Below are positions 35,001-43,654 of a stretch of DNA of 64,000 nt, piece by piece. Under the pieces are notes generated by a model. The model did no database searches. It was not told the origin of the DNA and was given only the letters and a program-made list of their open reading frames with translations. The DNA is taken from positions 584,829-648,828 of the forward strand of contig SCFE01000054.1 of NCBI GenBank assembly GCA_004352715.1, read 5' to 3'. The translations under genes were made by a program, and so were the position numbers. How positions within the stretch are numbered: position 1 is the first letter of the stretch; each line of letters begins with the position of its first letter. Origin of the DNA: Hofstenia miamia (Eukaryota > Xenacoelomorpha > Acoela).

Positions 35001-37595
35001 CTTTTGGGATGCAAACTAGTTTCGGAAATTTGAGGGTGGTCAATCCGAGCCAATAATTGCAAAAATAATTTATTTATGTAAATTTTATAATGCAATTATT
35101 TATTTTGGCACCTACCAGTACTACAATAATTTATTTTTGGCTCCAATAGGATTGCAATACAATAGTTAACAACCCTGCAATAACCAATCTCAGGCGCGTA
35201 TCTAGCAATTTATAAAGGGGGTCGGATTTTTCTAAAAAGGGCATTTCTATTCTTTTATTACAAAAAATGAAAAAGTTATTTTTCTAGTGATGTGTATATT
35301 AACAATCATGGTTCTGTACTGTATTAAATACAATATAAAATATGAAAATTTTATAACACCCCCACGTGGAATAACAAATACGTTTACCAAAAGGGCAGGT
35401 CATCTAATAAGGGGGTCGTTCGCACCCAACGACCCCCCTAGGTACGCGTCTGAATCTGTACCTAAGAGGATGATGTAGGACTTAGGGGAGTAAGGTTTTA
35501 TTTGCATGTACGATAACAAGCCGGTGTGGCCTTTTCAACTTTCAATGAGCTGAGCGTAGAGACTAGGTTATCTTTGGTTCCGCGTCGGCCGAAGACCATT
35601 CAACTATCAGAATAATTACCATGATCTTTCTTCGCTGGGTTGTTTACTGGAGTACATAACTGGTTCCACATTATCTCGCTAAATTGCATGTAAAAAGCAA
35701 ACTACAATTTATTACTCTCTTATGTTCTTTAGTTAGAATGTTCCATCGAGGAATGAAGCGTCCTGATAAGTGAACATTCTACACTATTGACCAGAAAAAT
35801 CCGCAAAAATGAAAACCAACAAGCTAATGGCAAATAAGCACAATAAAACTTTCTCTTTGAATTTACTTATGAATTTAGCAAATGTTGTTAGTAATCACTA
35901 CTTGCGTTATTTTAAGGAACCGGCCGAAACCGGCTGAAACCGGTTCGCAAGAAAATAGTTAACCGGCTTGAAAATATAACTCTAGTCAACGGCATCTACT
36001 ACGCCCTCTGAATTATTAAAAAATGTGATGATTTCAGATTTACCAGATGTAATATCAATTGGTTTGCCAGTTGTAGGCATTGACGATAAAGCCAGTACAT
36101 TTTTGTTTTCCACACAGTAGGCAGAATTCTCTTTTTTTGTCGCAATGATCCTACCATTGAAGTTGAGACTTTCGGTATATCATCATTCATTCAGCAATGC
36201 ACTTGTAAAATATGTGTTCAGTGCAATGTTAAGACCAAGTTTTCTATATGGTAAAAGTAATACCTTCCACTGACGAATATAAGCCACCACGCGCATTTCC
36301 GGATGCATCCTTTTCACAATAAGGAATTGAATTTAAAATATAATGAGTAACAAGAAAATCCTTAGGCCGTATTTATCAGGCTTTGATGGTACGCATTACC
36401 TAAATATACAGCGTCCTTTGAATTGCACAAGTTCTTTATCTATACAGACACACTTACCAGTTGAATATGCCTTCTGACAGTTTTCACTTTAAACAGTAGT
36501 CTAAATGAGGCAAATGTATCTTTAGTTGGTCCTTGGTTGAACGTTGGCTGTGACTATTAAAAACAAAGTCAGATTATTAAGAGTTCGAGTCGGTTGATAC
36601 CAAATGCACACTGGAATATATCAATTTGCATCACGGTATTTAATTTGATAAATTAACAGTATAAAACTATTCAATTGGAAATTTGATGCATATCATGGGT
36701 CAAAATGACCCAGGGTGGTCAGTACATTATTATGTTGTTGGATTGTAGAATAATCTGCACCTATGAATTTAATTGCTAAATTCAGCTTTTAAGATATCAA
36801 GAGATATCAGATTGGAAAAAGAATTATTTCACAATAGAAAATTTCTTTTTCTATTTTAAAAACTTACTGGACCAACACAGTTAACAAGTAGTTGTCCCTG
36901 CGAGCACATGTTTTGTACAGAAGCCAAGTTTTCAACATCTGCTTCGATAAATTGATATTTATCCAAATTTCCTGAAAGAAACCAGTTGAAATATCATATG
37001 CCTATATTGTGTTTCATTACACAAAATATTTCTTACTACAAAATACTTCTGTCGCGCGATGGCGTACAAAAATAATACATGGCATAAAAAAATTTTTTGC
37101 AATTCCTCTAAATTGGTCTGCATTTTTATGCCGTCACGAAATCAGACCAATTTAGAGAAATTGCTAAAAATACTTTTCCTATAATTTTCAAGAAATTATA
37201 TGTGCGAATAAAATACAAATTGCAACAAAATCTAGCAAACGTTTCCTTTAAAGAAAGGAAACACTACAATGCGTATTGCTTAACGACGTAGAAAGTTTTC
37301 GTGACGGTATAAAAATGCAGGCCAATTTTTGCTAAAAATATTTTTTATGCCATTTATTGAGATAATACACGCAATCAATTTTCATACGCCATCGTGCGAC
37401 AAAAATATTTCGTAGCAAGAAATATTTCGTGTAATGATGCATACCTATATGACTGTTTACTTGTTTGATGCGATTTAAATTGCGACCAGCAAGGGCAATT
37501 TTTAAATTTGAGTGGCGTGCAAATTCTTCGAAAACACGCTTTCCAGTAAATCCAGATGCACCGAATATAATTACGTCAGCAATTGCTTTCCGCAT
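18955..37595 (-). CDS. SCCPDH: Saccharopine-dehydrogenase-like oxidoreductase gene, 8 exons found, 3' end missing
   Basis: An NAD(P)-dependent oxidoreductase-like protein of the SCCPDH family. In animals these are lipid-droplet or membrane-associated Rossmann-fold proteins whose substrate is poorly defined. Eight minus-strand exons (37445-37595, 36868-36971, 24375-24455, 24203-24332, 21308-21479, 19839-19956, 19668-19787, 18955-19011) join in frame with matching phases. The N-terminus has the Rossmann motif [20 protein letters not shown], then [20 protein letters not shown], then [26 protein letters not shown] and [10 protein letters not shown]. All are family landmarks in the expected order. 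About 310 residues are covered, against roughly 430 for the family. The final, roughly 100-residue part was not found below 18955. The introns are full of transposons, intron 2 being 12.4 kb. I rank this call high for family and moderate for an intact gene. Confidence 0.85.
19668..19787 (-). CDS. SCCPDH: SCCPDH-like exon 7, with a GC donor
   Basis: Exactly 40 codons. It encodes [20 protein letters not shown] and [14 protein letters not shown], matching the family's 'YVTVGG.TSVIKLMF...' segment. The frame and family alignment require the exon to end at GAAAAG, where the intron starts GCAAGT: a GC-AG intron. No usable GT lies at a position that would keep the next exon in phase. Confidence 0.85.
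19839..19956 (-). CDS. SCCPDH: SCCPDH-like exon 6
   Basis: Acceptor CTTTAG|G, donor CCA|GTTAGT. The translation contains [20 protein letters not shown], matching the family's 'Y.IPFMGSD.SVVRRTQR' block. The GTTAGT donor is less usual than an alternative GTAAAT three bases on, but only GTTAGT gives phase 0 to match exon 7. Confidence 0.85.
20041..20085. repeat. (TA)n microsatellite abutting a Penelope-like end
   Basis: A TA run directly adjacent to the Penelope-like terminus that starts near 20090. Confidence 0.9.
20088..20940 (-). pseudogene. Penelope-like retroelement fragment (GIY-YIG region and 3' end)
   Basis: Minus-strand relic in an SCCPDH intron. The frames show [14 protein letters not shown], then, after frameshifts, the sequence [19 protein letters not shown], the GIY-YIG-type endonuclease signature of Penelope-like elements. 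The terminal repeat at 20105-20165 is similar to those at 45.7, 48.3 and 48.6 kb and contains a hammerhead-like core. Several stops; inactive. Confidence 0.75.
20112..20152 (-). ncRNA. Degenerate hammerhead-ribozyme-like core (copy A)
   Basis: On the minus strand TGAAGA (C3 changed to A), an AT-rich stem II region TGTTTTAAAAATC, GAAA and the palindrome ACCGGT occur in hammerhead order. The base change in CTGANGA makes this copy probably inactive. Confidence 0.5.
20946..21290. repeat. Compound (TA)n/(TATG)n microsatellite with gaps
   Basis: TATA and TATG words on both sides of a 70-bp unique insert (21045-21115), with a single N at 21044 and an N run at 21116-21136. Low-complexity frames here are artefacts. 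Confidence 0.95.
21308..21479 (-). CDS. SCCPDH: SCCPDH-like exon 5
   Basis: Acceptor TGCTCAG|GT, donor AAAAG|GTAACC. It encodes [20 protein letters not shown], then [20 protein letters not shown] and CGPELPKR, matching the family's 'GTLT..ESFL.I' and 'GPKLKRR' landmarks. The phase (1 in, 2 out) fits exons 4 and 6. Confidence 0.92.
21918..23794 (+). pseudogene. piggyBac-type transposon relic 1, internally deleted
   Basis: Plus-strand DDE transposase remains inside SCCPDH intron 4. Landmarks in order: an acidic N-terminal region ([15 protein letters not shown]); [34 protein letters not shown] followed by [11 protein letters not shown] and [21 protein letters not shown]; and [14 protein letters not shown]...PIAVSNYNK. 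The frame then jumps directly to [17 protein letters not shown], a C-terminal zinc-ribbon-like Cys cluster. The segment that should follow 'YNK' (GGVD and the last catalytic acid) is missing. Several stops. Near-terminal inverted repeats TGTCCTTTACAGAGGACA and TGTCCTTTAGAGAGGACA lie at 21918 and 23794. A PGBD3/4-type ancestor is likely. Confidence 0.8.
24203..24332 (-). CDS. SCCPDH: SCCPDH-like exon 4
   Basis: Acceptor TATCTAG|TTT, donor AAAG|GTAAAT, ending in phase 1. It encodes [20 protein letters not shown] followed by [18 protein letters not shown], aligning with the family's 'YHEKA..GVYI...GFDS.P.DLG' region. Confidence 0.92.
24375..24455 (-). CDS. SCCPDH: SCCPDH-like exon 3
   Basis: Exactly 27 codons, phase 0 on both sides. 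Acceptor TTTTAG|TAC, donor GAA|GTAAAT. It begins [20 protein letters not shown] and ends in DVCGEPE, one of the most conserved blocks of the family. Confidence 0.92.
24460..25740. other. Intron 2 sequence with a one-ended hAT-like repeat
   Basis: A GC-richer block at about 24700-24750 and an end-like sequence ATCTCTG near 25012 look like part of a hAT-type MITE. Between 25480 and 25735, ACGACGTC words resemble the ends of the MITE at 25747. No exon seen. Confidence 0.35.
25747..26054. mobile_element. MITE with palindromic subterminal AACGACGTCGTT
   Basis: 308 bp. Left end CCCAGTAAATACAGAACTGT and right end (reversed) CCCAGCAAACACAGCTCTTT share positions and both lead into AACGACGTCGTT. No coding capacity. 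A clear target duplication is not visible (AT/AT at most). ACGACGTC words upstream at 25485 and 25708 suggest a related older copy. Confidence 0.7.
27378..27732. mobile_element. hAT-type MITE rich in GAGCC words (copy 1)
   Basis: Ends CAGACTTGTCA and TGACAAGTCTG are perfect inverted repeats of 11 bp. Clusters of CGAGCCGAGC lie just inside both ends. The flanks CTATAGAT (27370-27377) and CTCGAGAT (27733-27740) are an 8-bp target duplication with two mismatches. A related, truncated copy is at 44300-44630. Confidence 0.75.
27504..28555. repeat. 1052-bp direct duplicate, first copy
   Basis: Near-identical to 28557-29608, with small differences such as a GAGATC/TAGATC change and short indels near 27855 and 27910. 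The two copies are separated by a single N at 28556, where the sequence restarts. This is best explained as an assembly join of two alleles. It includes the right half of the hAT MITE at 27378. Confidence 0.9.
28557..29608. repeat. 1052-bp direct duplicate, second copy
   Basis: Second copy of the segment at 27504-28555. It continues seamlessly into unique sequence at 29609, as expected if this copy is the true continuation. Confidence 0.9.
29690..32760 (+). pseudogene. CR1/jockey-type LINE, endonuclease and RT domains, degraded
   Basis: About 3 kb on the plus strand inside SCCPDH intron 2. Endonuclease landmarks: [63 protein letters not shown] landmarks: [35 protein letters not shown] and [19 protein letters not shown]. 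The downstream region ends in a TTATTATTATT-rich tail near 32730, as is usual for this group. Many frameshifts and stops; a hAT MITE is nested in the endonuclease region. Confidence 0.85.
30415..30617. mobile_element. hAT-type MITE nested in the LINE, with perfect 8-bp TSD
   Basis: 203 bp. Left end CAGTGGCGTACGCAGG, right end CCTGCGTACGCCTTTG (two substitutions from a perfect inverted repeat). CCTTTCAA flanks both sides (30407-30414, 30618-30625). A related fragment starting GGCGTACGCAGG is at 47279. Confidence 0.9.
33240..33675 (+). pseudogene. mariner-type transposase C-terminal relic with 3' terminal repeat
   Basis: [16 protein letters not shown], then [17 protein letters not shown], then lysine-rich broken sequence. 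These are the second and third catalytic-acid regions (QDGATAH..., W-P-P-R-S-P-D-L-x-x-x-D-F) of mariner/Tc transposases. The region ends at CGGAGAGACTTTCCGAACGC followed by ACTGTA, a plausible mariner terminal repeat, next to a TA run. The N-terminal half and left end were not identified. Confidence 0.75.
33700..34270. other. Intron 2 sequence without features
   Basis: Nothing recognised. Confidence 0.35.
34684..35165. repeat. Cluster of TTGCAATAAT(T)TATTT words
   Basis: At least seven irregularly spaced copies of TTGCAATAATT or close variants, several followed by TATTT and a short GC-richer spacer (for example 34707, 34743, 34774, 34809, 35055, 35093, 35121). Some are in reverse sense (GCAATTATTTATTTTGGC). 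The class is unknown; it may be a decayed MITE with internal repeats. Confidence 0.55.
35191..35452. mobile_element. MITE with GC-rich ends and 5-bp AATCT duplication
   Basis: 262 bp. Left end CAGGCGCGTATCTAG, right end (reversed) CAGACGCGTACCTAG; GGGGGTCG lies inside both ends. AATCT flanks both sides (35186-35190, 35453-35457). It resembles hAT ends, but a 5-bp duplication is atypical for that superfamily. Confidence 0.7.
35985..36510 (-). pseudogene. piggyBac-type transposase relic 2
   Basis: Minus strand in SCCPDH intron 2. In order: [20 protein letters not shown], then [17 protein letters not shown] (the 'IDE.LV.FRGRC.FRQYIPSKPAKYGI' block), [13 protein letters not shown] (the 'VGT+R.NKREIP' block), and after a frameshift [19 protein letters not shown] (the 'KPEII..YN.TKGGVD.VD' block). 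The family differs in sequence from relic 1. Frameshifts and stops; inactive. Confidence 0.8.
36868..36971 (-). CDS. SCCPDH: SCCPDH-like exon 2
   Basis: Acceptor TTTCTTTCAG|GA and donor CCA|GTAAGT, both strong. It encodes [20 protein letters not shown] and ends LLVNCVGP, the conserved strand and turn before the 'YRF(H/Y)GEPVVKAC' segment. Confidence 0.9.
36998..37450. mobile_element. MULE-like MITE filling SCCPDH intron 1
   Basis: A 433-bp element (37008-37440) with long imperfect terminal inverted repeats of about 130 bp. The two ends share TCATTACAC-AAATATTTCTT, then TACAAAATA/TACGAAATA, GTCGC-CGATGGCGTA, ATGGCATAAAAAA, and TGCATTTTTAT followed by CCGTCACGAAA. It is flanked by ATATAGG(T/C)AT at 36998-37007 and 37441-37450, a 10-bp direct repeat with one mismatch. 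Long inverted repeats and a 9-11 bp target duplication are typical of Mutator-like elements. It makes up 433 of the 473 bp of intron 1, and one copy of the duplication spans the exon 1/intron 1 junction. Confidence 0.75.
37445..37595 (-). CDS. SCCPDH: SCCPDH-like exon 1 (Rossmann nucleotide-binding motif)
   Basis: The start ATG at 37595-37593 gives [20 protein letters not shown], the G-A-S-G-F-T-G dinucleotide-binding loop expected near the N-terminus of this family. The exon continues through [12 protein letters not shown] and ends at CATATAG|GTATGC in phase 1. An earlier possible donor at CAA|GTAAAC is phase 0 and would not match exon 2, so the later donor is preferred. An upstream in-frame extension exists, but the ATG chosen matches the usual family start. 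Confidence 0.85.
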
Positions 37596-38195
37596 AGCTA
37601 AATATTGAAGAACTCGATATTTATGTAAAGCATTAATAATGAGAAATGTAAGTATCACCAACATAAAATTCAAAGTTTTTTATATAAATAGATGGTTAAT
37701 TCAACGTAATGAACAAATTTGCATAAATGCATTGCCTTAGTGGCAGTTGTATTATATAAATTTACTTGCCAAATAAAGACAACTTACAAGATTTAGGTAA
37801 AAATATCAGACTAATGTATGATAAAATATAGAAAGATTTCTAATAAAAATTTAAGTTTTTTGTTTTACTTCGAGTGAGCAAAATGAAACTATAAACAGTG
37901 AGCATTTTAATACTGGTTTGTACGAGGTCTTAATGAACTGCATCAAATATCCTTTCAATTTATACTTAACTGTATTTGGATCGTCATATAAAGAAATTGT
38001 TGCTTTGAGATCAATATAGTTGTCAAATGGGGCTATTCTATATTCAATGGAAATAATAATCGTGATGTAACTTTGAACAAGAGAGTGATTTAGAAACGTT
38101 TCTATTAATCGATCCTAAATTGTGCGCGTGTTGGTAAATAGTTAATATTTTGACTTGATGTGTCAGATTCAAGACAATTGTTTAGAATTATTTTA

Positions 38196-39251
38196 CCCCT
38201 AAACGTACTGAGGGGGGTGATTCGGCCCCACTGATATTATTTCTTGTCCATAACTTTGATCAAAATAATATTTTGGATCATAACTACCTGGGAAGAAAAA
38301 CGGCAGAGGGTTTGAAATATTTCATTTATTATAGTCAATATTTTGATAGATTATGATATATTTATAAAAATGATTGATTCATCATTATTAAAGGTCAGTG
38401 GTGTCAAAAAATTTTAGGGTATTCTTTAGTACTAGAATCAATTTATACTGATTTGTCACCTGAGGCCACAGTAGTTACAAAAATGTTCCTCTTATAAAGG
38501 AAGGGACTTAGAAGTCATACTTCGATTGAAGGGGGTGGGATCAGAAGTTCAAAATTCGAATATGAAAAATATGAAATATTTTGAATACAGTAATGCAAAA
38601 ATTTCTAAATATAATTACATACAATATAAAAATAGCCTAGATTACTAGAAGTATTGATGCTGGCTGAAAAATAGCCCCGCCTTTGGGGGGCAAGGATGTT
38701 GAGCGCTGTGAAATTGTTGATAATTTTTTAAACTTGCTTTCACTTTGACCTTGAAAGTGACTTTAATTTATAAAATTATGTTACGTTTTGATCTTTGAAA
38801 CAAATAAGCATCATTCATTGACTTTATTTCTAATATATTCCTTCATTTTTTAGAAATGTCAGTTTATTCAAAATTGTCAACATGGCTGCCGTCATTATTT
38901 AATACTGGTCGATATTGAGCGTATTAATTTTCCAGTTAAAGTAAGATTTTAACAATAACGATAAGGAATATAAGTTAAATAAAATGTTTTTTCTATATTA
39001 ATGCTCAATTAATTTAGATTCTTTTTCATCTATATTTTTCAAAAAATTGATGACTCCGCAATTTCATTTGCATATAAAATCGAATCCAATGAATATATTA
39101 TTTTGAAAATTGGAAAATATGTAGTTCAATAGTGGATTTTTTATTATACCAAAACTCATTACTTTGTCTTTAATAGCTTAGAAATAAAAAAGGGTGCTGA
39201 TATGGACGTCTCAGTGCGTTGTTTACATTTTATAGCTCAGTGCGTTTAGGG
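38196..39251. mobile_element. TTAA-flanked non-autonomous element (piggyBac-like ends)
   Basis: The left end CCCCTAAACGTACTGAGG follows TTTA, and the right end (reversed) ACCCTAAACGCACTGAGC precedes TTAA. A second copy of the TCAGTGCGTT word lies just inside the right end. About 1.06 kb with no recognisable transposase. The TTAA preference and CCC-starting ends suggest piggyBac. Confidence 0.65.
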
Positions 39252-39255
39252 TTAA

Positions 39256-41240
39256 AGAAGATAAGTTCGAACAATTAGAGATAAAGTAAAATGGAAAGCA
39301 AATGGCTGCTAGACGGATTCTTGGAGATTCATATCAGTGGAATTTGCAAATCATTATTGTGAACAGTACACCAAACTTAACAAAATGATAGTTCTATGTA
39401 AATTGAGACCTGATCCCTAAAGTGAGAATTATGTCTAATGGTTCTTCTAAGTTTAAAAATATCAAAGTTGTATGAATATAGTTTTACTAATGTGTTTTTT
39501 CATGCCAATATAAATTAAGGTTTAATAAATTCCAGGACCTCTAACATAATAAGGTCAAGACCTAGTTCTAAAAATGATTCAAACTACTGCTTTGAAATTG
39601 TGAAACTTTATATCATTTTCGGCAGGAAGATTAATGAATTGGAAGGGTATTATTTTGACATACTTCAGATATGTCATTAATAAGCAGGAAAGAAGTAGTG
39701 GATCTAAAATGCATCACTGAAGAACCTTACCACTTGGTGACCTTACCAAACGAACATGCAGAGTTATTCACAAGGACTTGTTCGTAATGCCTTTGTAAAT
39801 AAGAATTCAATGAGGATAATGATTTAACACCGATTCCAATAGATTTCAATAAATGAATACATAAAAATACAAATTTAATACTAGTTACTAATTTAGACAT
39901 GTTCTTTTCTGAACTTCTCGATTGTCTTAACCTGTCCTGATTTCAACCTTATTGACTTAACCTATCAATTACTAACTGTATATTAAAACTAGAAAGTCTA
40001 AGGATTCTATGTCTTAAATTCATGCAGTTGTCAGAATTGCCGCATTCAAGTAAAACTAACAAAAACCAAGCAAATGAAAGAAAAGTGTCAGAAGAACAAA
40101 ATAAGCTATTTTTCTATTTAAATTATCATTACATGAGGCATTACAAATGCATTTAAGATGTGCAAAGTGGTCAAATTTGACCGCTCAGACTTTCTAGTGT
40201 TAACTATATATTATATATATATATATGATTAGCTTTACTTACTGCTTCAATTATAATAATCTTACCGAATATATTCTATAAGGTTAAAGTTTCTTCATTT
40301 CATCTTTAGTCAAGGATTATCAATTATAATTAATTAATTTAGAATGTTACGCTTGATTGTCAACCCTAGTAATAAAATTCGAAAATACACGTTGTACAAT
40401 TAAAGAAGCATTGATACGTTTCCAGAATTTAAAGTTTATTAACGATCCCGTTGGTGTCAAAAACTACTTAATGTCAAAGCTAAATAAATCAGATGCTAGA
40501 CATATAATTGAGATGGATCGTGATGAAATCTCTCTAATCCTATACGTAGAGCTCTAGTCGTGCCAATTGAGGTCGGGATCTGCTGAAAAACAAAAGTTGC
40601 GAAAAGTTTTTGAGCAAAATTGCAAAATGCATGTGTCTACATTATAATCTAACATCGGAATAAACATTTTTGCTGCTGATTTTTTTGTGTCAACAAAAAG
40701 TCAACATTTGATATCGTTGGAGCAACTTTGCAATTTTTTTGGTCAACAAAAATCCCCATAGTTATCACGCAAAGCAACCGAGTTCATTTATTGATAAGTT
40801 CAGGAATATTTTAATTCTATTATAAAGTTATGTATGCAAAGAAGTCAAGAGGATGTTCTATATATGTCTATCGAACATTTTTAAACAACTACATAGCAAT
40901 ATAAAATGAATGCTAGGAACTAGTTTATTCTGTCCTGCACGTCCTGTCCTCACCTGGTCGACTGTATTAGCCTACCCGGATTTTAAATTCATATAATCTA
41001 TTAAAGTATACAGAGCAAAGCCTTCGACATTGCACTCACTAGACACTATCACGTTGCGTTGGTATCAAATTATAGTTAATTACAAAAATTGATGTCACAT
41101 TGTTGGCTTCGCAAGTGATGGTGTGTTCCAAATGTCAGAAAATCTTTTCAAATACAAAAAATATATTTAGTCTTCTAGAACTTTAACAAAATTATTATTT
41201 CATTTGAAACAGGTCAGCATTTTGTTTACATTCAACCCTA
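39256..41240. other. Upstream non-coding region
   Basis: Upstream of SCCPDH. A 66-codon frame at 40357-40557 (+) (EALIRFQNLKFINDPVGVKN, DARHIIEMDRDEISL) is protein-like but unassigned. A short TA run is near 40205. No promoter could be assigned. Confidence 0.35.
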
Positions 41241-41246
41241 AGTTAA

Positions 41247-41819
41247 GATGCGTTTAGACGAAAACCGTTTGATGTATATCATTTGATATACGTCAAAAAG
41301 ATACTCGTCTGAACGCACATCGTTCAAATGGTTGCAGAAACAGCTGGCATCTTTTTGACGTAGTTCAAAAGATTCTCGTCTGAACGCACATTATTCATTT
41401 GAACGATCAGTAATTAACGACTTTGTTTTGTTTACAGATTGTCTCAAATAGCCGTGAGTCTTAAAATACAAGGACTTTGAAGCTCAACAATTTCAATTCA
41501 AAATGAACCCTGACGATATTGAATTCTAAATATTCCAATTTTTTAACAAAAACAGTTATTCCTTTCAATGAAGCAATATTGATTTTTCACAAATTATGCT
41601 ACTAACTTGTCAATATATTTTACATCCGTGTAAAAGTAATTGAAATTACTTATAAAACAGAATTTAAGCATGTTTTGAAATTTAGTTATATTATTCAATT
41701 GTATAATTACAAGGAAACTTTTAGGGCCCGGCGGAATAAACATTTTGGGAGTCCGTTGAGTTTGGTTCAAACAAAATACTGTGGTATCGGAATGACTATA
41801 AAAAATCAATACTATATTT

Positions 41820-41856
<37 letters not shown>

Positions 41857-42292
41857 AACATTCGTTTCTGATAAAAAAGGAATTTTAAGCCAGTCCATGG
41901 AACAATGTTTAATATCACCAGTAAATTAAAACTTTTAAATGTATAAATAGTTTATTCTATATAACTTCGACCTCGAGCATAAATTAAAAGTATTTAATTC
42001 CATAATTATGATTTTTGCATTGCAAAAAAATAAATGCAACTTAATCCGACTGGGCACATTTTGTAAATCTGCTTTTAAAGAAAAAATCTGTAAGTAGCTC
42101 GTTTTTGTGAAAGTATTTACGACAATATTTTGAGGGCAAATCAGCCATATAATTGTAACTGTATTATAATAGAAATTTCGTAATTTTCCAAACTGCTATA
42201 ACTTAAGCCTCCAACAGGAATGTTCTAAGTTGTTATACAGCAAGCATTGAACAAGTGGTCGCGCATCAAAATAATGCTCGTCTGAACGCATA
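41247..42292. mobile_element. MITE-like region with ATGCGTT(T/C)AGACGA ends
   Basis: Left end GATGCGTTTAGACGA, right end (reversed) ATGCGTTCAGACGAG. Two more copies of CTCGTCTGAACGCACAT sit at 41307 and 41377, so there may be a short inner element (41247-41387) as well as the longer one. A (TA)n tract lies at 41823-41854. No coding sequence. Confidence 0.5.
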
Positions 42293-42299
42293 TTCATCA

Positions 42300-43620
42300 A
42301 AAAAAATGCTTATCAAAAGACATTATTTTAAGAATGTGAGAAGCACATCAGTTACTAAAGTAGTTAGGTGCAACTAAATGGTATTTTAAGAAATGCATTG
42401 AAATCTCTTCAATTAGCACAAGCAACTTGTACAACAATCTTAAGCGTTATTCTAAATATTGTAAAAATGAATTGCCCTAAATTATTAAAATTTATATTTT
42501 GTAATAGGTTCTTTATCATCAATAGAATATATCATCTATTGATTTAATGAACATAGGCGTTAGGGTACAAATTCTATTGTACAATTTCGTTAGTGATTTT
42601 GAAAAATACTGTGCTTTAGCAAATTCATGCATCTATTTATTTATTTTTTATCAATTTATGCACCTTTTTATTAAAATCCTAAAAAATAGGTATGCAAAGG
42701 TGTCAATAGACCTCTTCAAAAAATTTGAAGAAATGCAATATCCGTATTCTGCAATTCCCAAGTTAAGAATGATATTTTATATGATGGTCTGCTTTACATT
42801 CTTTTTAAAATTTGTTCGAAAATGTAAAAAGAGAAATTTTAAAAAGAAAATCGAGACAGATATATCATAAATGCCAGGTAAATATGTCCAAAACAACGCA
42901 AGACTTTGTATTTTTATTTTCAAAAATTATTTACGGTTTTTTGTAACAAATTGAGTTATAATAACAATAATATATATATATCGTTTCTAGTTGTCCACCC
43001 TTGCTTTAAAGATATAGCTTTACATGATAAATTGATGCATATTAAAAGAAATGTTGATTGTTATTTTCAAAAATAAGTTTGTAGAGACAACAAGGGTTTC
43101 ATTATAATATAAGTTTTAGATAAATAACTTTGTTTACTCAAACTTGATTCAAATTTTACCAATACTTTATCAATTATATAATATTTTGATTTATTTACAA
43201 TGACATGATTTTTGTTTGTGTTAAAATTACTTCATCGAAATGGCCTTGAAAATTTTTTTAACATATATAGTAAACTGCAATCGAGATTAATTAACAAATT
43301 TCAGAAAAAGGCGAACACTAAACAAAATAAATATTTTTTATGTAAATATGGATCAAGCTTTGAAAAATGTCAACGTGATCTAGAGAGAAAATAATCAAAG
43401 CGTCACCTGAAGTTTTAAGCTATTTCACGAATGACCGTATATACGGATCAGCGCCAAATTTCATCTGTTGCTATTTTTATCTACAAATTCAAAGTATTAA
43501 CAGCATATCTGTGAGATAAGCTTTTCTCGAATTTGTTTTGCATTGTTCTTAGTGTTTTTTGGTACAATTGCTTGCAATTGAGGCTGGTATTCATATGAAT
43601 ATGTAGGACATTAAAATATT
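42300..43620. other. Non-coding stretch with one unassigned open frame
   Basis: An open frame of 107 codons at 42547-42870 (+) is rich in Phe/Tyr/Lys with two hydrophobic stretches (SCIYLFIFYQFMHLFIKIL; FYMMVCFTFFLKF). No family or splice support; probably chance in AT-rich DNA. Confidence 0.3.
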
Positions 43621-43654
43621 TACTTTACTNATATATATATATATATATATGTTC

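Noticed and set aside
35920-35970. Short AACCGGC(C/T)GAAA repeats as a regulatory array
   Set aside because: Only three or four copies in 50 bp, similar to words at MITE ends; not enough to support a function.
36570-36600. tRNA-like B box (GAGTTCGAGTC)
   Set aside because: No matching A box or acceptor-stem pairing could be found around it.
42547-42870. 107-codon Phe/Tyr/Lys-rich frame as a membrane protein
   Set aside because: The composition mirrors the local AT bias, and there is no homology or splice context.
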